A DNA stretch of 64,000 nucleotides from positions 496,001 through 560,000 of the forward strand of contig NC_019751.1 of the NCBI RefSeq assembly GCF_000317435.1, given 5' to 3'. The notes beneath the pieces are model-generated. The model did not search any database. It saw only the letters and a list, made by a program, of their open reading frames with translations, and was not told where the DNA came from. Positions 62,289 to 64,000 of this stretch are shown here, piece by piece (position 1 is the first letter of the stretch; each line of letters begins with the position of its first letter). Source of the stretch: Calothrix sp. PCC 6303 (lineage in GTDB: Bacteria > Cyanobacteriota > Cyanobacteriia > Cyanobacteriales > Nostocaceae). The position numbers and the translations under genes were made by a program.

Positions 62289-63077
62289 TTATCTTTTTTC
62301 TCCGCTGATAGCAAACCTTTGTTGAATTGCTTGGGTGACAACTTGTTCTTTATCTGTAGCAAGTTTTTCAAGAGTCGCAGCAGGGGTTCTGGGGTGAGAA
62401 GCGATGCTGCGACGTACTTCTACATCTTGATGTTGAGCTAATTTTTCCAGAAGATATGCTGGTGTGTAAGGATTCTGTGCCACACTCAGAGCTAATAACC
62501 AGTATTGGTTATGTCCATCATCGACGGAACAGATTTGTTCGAGGATTTGAACTGGTGTATTGTGGTTACTAGCGATCGCACGCAACGTGGAAGACTCATG
62601 ACTATAGAATAGTCGCTCCTGCGCTAGCTTTAATAACTTGTCACCAACTTGAGAAAGGACATTAGTGGGGGTTTGGGAATTTTCGGCAAGTAAACGTAAT
62701 GTTTCTAAATGATCATCTGTAGCGAGCTTTTCTAAGATTTTAACGGGTGTATTAGGGTTTCCGGCAACCTGCGATCGCACATCGTCAGATTCGTCATCTG
62801 CTAACTTCTCCAAAACTTCTACAGGTGTTTTTGGGTTTGCTGCTAAATAAAATCTTACCTGTTCTTCCACATCATCGCCTAATTTCGCCAACGAAAATCT
62901 GGAAGTGTTGTAATTTCCTGCTACAGCACGACGAACATAAAAATCATCATGAGAGACTAATGATTCGAGAGTATCAGTATCAGTATCTATGTTATTTGCC
63001 AGAGTCCGATTAATAATTTTATCTCCAGTGGATTCGTTTTGGAGTTGGAATTCATGAGGGTTTGCAGTTCTATTCAT
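62289..63077 (-). CDS. LRV/HEAT-like repeat protein
   Basis: A 262-residue protein made of 22-24-residue helical repeats with NPxTPxxxLEKLAxD: NPKTPVEVLEKLADDES, NPNTPVKILEKLATDDH, NSQTPTNVLSQVG, NHNTPVQILEQI, NPYTPAYLLEKLAQHQD and HPRTPAATLEKLATDKE. This matches the leucine-rich-repeat-variant (LRV) family. No signal peptide or catalytic part; it is likely a protein-binding scaffold. Partner unknown. Confidence 0.82.
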   Translation of the reverse strand: MNRTANPHEFQLQNESTGDKIINRTLANNIDTDTDTLESLVSHDDFYVRRAVAGNYNTSRFSLAKLGDDVEEQVRFYLAANPKTPVEVLEKLADDESDDVRSQVAGNPNTPVKILEKLATDDHLETLRLLAENSQTPTNVLSQVGDKLLKLAQERLFYSHESSTLRAIASNHNTPVQILEQICSVDDGHNQYWLLALSVAQNPYTPAYLLEKLAQHQDVEVRRSIASHPRTPAATLEKLATDKEQVVTQAIQQRFAISGEKR

Positions 63078-63223
63078 GTTTGATGGAGAATAAAGGCGCT
63101 ATGATTATAGAGTTCCCTGAAAATTGTCTGAAATTAACTACTTTAAGCACTCAATAACTATTTTTTACTTAAATTTATAATTACATTTCTTGGGAAACTA
63201 ATTATCTTTTACCTAAAACACTT

Positions 63224-63252
63224 GTAGAGACGTAGCAGTGCTACGTCTCTAC
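63224..63252. repeat. 29-bp perfect palindrome (REP-like)
   Basis: GTAGAGACGTAGCA (63224-63237) is separated by one G from its complement (63239-63252). The same arms, with T at the centre, form the core of the MITE-like element at 42432-42460. Confidence 0.85.
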
Positions 63253-63323
63253 TATATATACATAAGATCTAAAACCGAAGTATCTTTTGGAGATATTACG
63301 TAATTACCGAAAGATTCTAGAAT

Positions 63324-64000
63324 TTATAATTTTCTGTTCACCAAAGTGGCACTAGCTTGATCAACAGGCATTAAAATTACTTCATTAATATTGACATGTG
63401 CAGGACGAGTGGCACAAAAAAATATTGTGTCTGCAATGTCATCGGCAGTTAAAGGTGTAACTCCTTGGTAGACTTTTTCAGCACGCTGATTGTCCCCATG
63501 AAATCTAACTTGACTAAATTCGGTTTCTACCATTCCCGGATCTACAGAAGTAACACGGATTGGAGTCCCTAACAAGTCTTGTTTCAAACCCTCGGAAATC
63601 GCTTTGACAGCGGCTTTTGTTCCACAATATACATTTCCCCCTGGATAGGTTTGATGTCCAGCGATGGAACCAATATTGATAATATGACCATTTTTCCGTT
63701 CCACCATCCCAGGAACTACGTAGCGAGTCAGGTAAAGTAAACCCTTGATATTGGTATCAATCATTTCCTCCCAATCAAGGAAATTACCCTCATGAAGTTT
63801 ATCTAAACCACGACTTAAGCCAGCATTATTGATCAAGATATCAATATTTGACCATTCCGGGGACAGATTAGAAATGGTGGATTCAACCGCAATGCGATCG
63901 CGTACATCCAATTGTACTAAATAAGCCGTCTGGGAAGTTAGTTGTAATGTTGTGGCAAGTTGCTCTAATTTTTCGTACCTTCTTGCCACTAAAATTAGCC
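63324..64000 (-). CDS. short-chain dehydrogenase/reductase (5' truncated by window end)
   Basis: The frame is open to the window end (LILVARRYEKLEQL), so the start, with the TGxxxGxG cofactor loop, lies beyond 64000. Visible motifs: the NAG of DILINNAGLSRG, the catalytic Ser in INIGSIAGHQTYPGG, and Y-x3-K in VYCGTKAAVKAI, then DPGMVETEF. The pattern is close to YdfG-like serine/3-hydroxy acid dehydrogenases. The protein uses NAD(P) in the cytoplasm; substrate not determinable here. Confidence 0.9.
   Translation of the reverse strand, partial: LILVARRYEKLEQLATTLQLTSQTAYLVQLDVRDRIAVESTISNLSPEWSNIDILINNAGLSRGLDKLHEGNFLDWEEMIDTNIKGLLYLTRYVVPGMVERKNGHIINIGSIAGHQTYPGGNVYCGTKAAVKAISEGLKQDLLGTPIRVTSVDPGMVETEFSQVRFHGDNQRAEKVYQGVTPLTADDIADTIFFCATRPAHVNINEVILMPVDQASATLVNRKL

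Overview
The window comes from a filamentous cyanobacterium, most likely a heterocyst-forming member of the Nostocales. The evidence is the frequent GCGATCGC (HIP1) octamer, a cyanobacterial-type Hfq next to dapF, a Mg-protoporphyrin IX methyltransferase, a XisF-like recombinase, heptanucleotide short tandem repeats (STRRs) between and inside genes, and many cyanobacteria-specific proteins of unknown function.

Region 1 (1-24090) is the 3' part of a contractile injection system (CIS) locus, all on the + strand. In order it encodes the spike (VgrG-like, cut by the window edge), the PAAR tip, a gp25-like baseplate protein, a baseplate-J-like wedge protein, a small carbohydrate-binding/coiled-coil/tail-anchored membrane protein, a giant wedge protein, a 2035-residue protein with seven near-identical 89-residue repeats and a C-terminal membrane helix, a cargo-like protein with two DUF4157 (eCIS-core) domains and a possible ADP-ribosyltransferase C-terminus, a Phd/PIN toxin-antitoxin pair, and the tape-measure protein. 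Sheath, tube and ATPase genes would lie upstream of the window. The two C-terminally membrane-anchored proteins suggest a CIS tethered to a membrane, like the thylakoid-anchored CIS described in Anabaena, rather than a released particle.

Region 2 (24165-27130) holds a XisF-type large serine recombinase followed by 1.3 kb of decayed DNA. That stretch has an ISKra4-like transposase remnant, direct repeats and hairpins.

Region 3 (27133-42201) is mostly chromosomal housekeeping: dapF and hfq (divergent), two glycosyltransferases, a K+/H+ antiporter, a TetR regulator with two recognisable operators next to a glutathione S-transferase, an M23 peptidase, a ComFB protein, an L,D-transpeptidase, a repeat protein of unknown role, and uvrB.

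Region 4 (42202-45065) is a small accessory patch: a decayed antitoxin gene, a MITE-like element, two orphan genes, a BrnT toxin-antitoxin pair and a monooxygenase-like gene.

Region 5 (45090-64000) contains chlM, a fused cobalamin methyltransferase (cobL) whose start codon overlaps that of a divergent acetamidase, a second cation/proton antiporter, a PAS-GAF histidine kinase, a heme-oxygenase-like di-metal oxidase candidate, a TauE/SafE exporter, a Wzc-like protein with an odd C-terminus, a photolyase pseudogene, nagA, an LRV/HEAT-like repeat protein and a truncated short-chain dehydrogenase. Long AT-rich spacers between these genes carry dispersed repeats and MITE-like inverted repeats. I saw no rRNA, tRNA or CRISPR array. 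All functional calls are from reading the sequence; no database search was run.
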